Of a DNA stretch of 64,000 nt, positions 63,883-64,000 are shown piece by piece; the first letter of the stretch is position 1; each line of letters begins with the position of its first letter. The translations under genes and the position numbers were made by a program. The DNA is from an uncultured Pontibacter sp. (GTDB taxonomy: Bacteria; Bacteroidota; Bacteroidia; Cytophagales; Hymenobacteraceae). Below the pieces are notes generated by a model. That model ran no database searches, was not told the DNA's origin, and saw only the letters and a list, made by a program, of their open reading frames with translations. Location: NCBI RefSeq assembly GCF_947499215.1, contig NZ_CANMNI010000003.1, positions 62,001 through 126,000 on the forward strand. Reading direction: 5' to 3'.

Positions 63883-64000
63883 TTAAGGGCGAATAACTAC
63901 CAAGCGCTTAATAAGGGTGGTATTCTCGCAGGTCAGCTGAACGATGTATAATCCCTCAGCCATACCTGATAAATCGAACATAGCCTCTTGTGGCAGGCGC
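63883..64000 (-). CDS. C-terminal end of a T9SS type A cargo protein (5' part outside window)
   Basis: On the minus strand 38 codons and a TAA (63883-63885) are visible. The protein reads MFDLSGMAEGLYIVQLTCEN and ends LIKRLVVIRP, the typical last strands of a type A sorting domain (GxY.v.l....., then K..v..). The rest of the protein lies beyond the right edge. Nothing can be said of its catalytic part. Confidence 0.8.
   Translation of the reverse strand, partial: RLPQEAMFDLSGMAEGLYIVQLTCENTTLIKRLVVIRP

Noticed and set aside
1..64000. tRNA, rRNA, CRISPR arrays, insertion sequences, riboswitches
   Set aside because: I looked through all gaps longer than about 80 nt and saw no cloverleaf, repeat-spacer array, transposase or known riboswitch core.

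Overview
This window looks like a chromosomal segment of an aerobic, carotenoid-pigmented member of the Bacteroidota, most like the Cytophagales/Hymenobacteraceae (for example Pontibacter-like). The evidence is type IX secretion (T9SS) cargo with both type A and CHU_C/type B tails, Bacteroidota promoters (TTG or TTTG, 19-21 nt, TAnnTTTG), few Shine-Dalgarno sequences, a sdhC-sdhA-sdhB operon with one cytochrome b subunit, and a dcw cluster without murF. Family and genus are inferred from gene content only. I see no rRNA, tRNA, transposase, prophage or CRISPR array.

Layout. 1-3.3 kb: 3' part of a gingipain-like C25 peptidase. 3.3-6.0 kb: minus-strand operon namZ-like, fmt, folA. 6.1-8.2 kb: a LolC/E-type permease and two AT-rich small genes. 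8.3-10.5 kb: an MscS channel, an M23 peptidase and an HNH/AP2 protein. 10.8-15.1 kb: a PaaE-like reductase, an M3 peptidase and a three-domain NlpE/META lipoprotein. 15.4-20.1 kb: a phenylacetyl-CoA epoxidase operon (paaABCD) behind a TetR repressor, and a divergent enoyl-CoA hydratase. 20.2-27.5 kb: carotenoid genes crtZ, a CarH-like regulator, an ECF sigma factor, crtI, crtB, an unknown secreted protein, a CrtYcd cyclase, ispH and crtW; the predicted products are ketolated and hydroxylated beta-carotenes. 27.6-30.7 kb: a probable metal-related locus (HMA protein, TonB receptor, small Cys-rich membrane protein).

30.7-31.1 kb is the most striking non-coding stretch. It holds a cluster of DnaA boxes next to an AT-rich segment, and it is bordered by arrays of MraZ-type boxes facing both ways. 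It is a candidate chromosomal origin fused to the mraZ promoter. 31.1-46.5 kb: the complete co-directional dcw cluster mraZ, rsmH, ftsL-like, ftsI, murE, mraY, murD, ftsW, murG, murC, ftsQ, ftsA, ftsZ, closed by a terminator. It makes lipid II (a DNPR motif in MurE suggests meso-diaminopimelate) and the divisome.

46.5-64 kb: a small membrane protein, an FMN reductase, sdhCAB, a large T9SS type B protein coupled to a DCC thiol oxidoreductase, fabD, a membrane protein, an alpha/beta hydrolase with folK, a polyprenyl synthase, a methyltransferase, a TlpA-like lipoprotein, aconitase, and the C-terminal tail of another T9SS cargo protein at the right edge. The hexamer GGTATA (or TATACC) is strongly over-represented on both strands in genes and gaps. 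Much of the window is ordinary housekeeping; the items most worth a second look are the mraZ/oriC-like region, the PaaR operator, the doubled PaaB, the CarH/sigma pair and the GGTATA motif.
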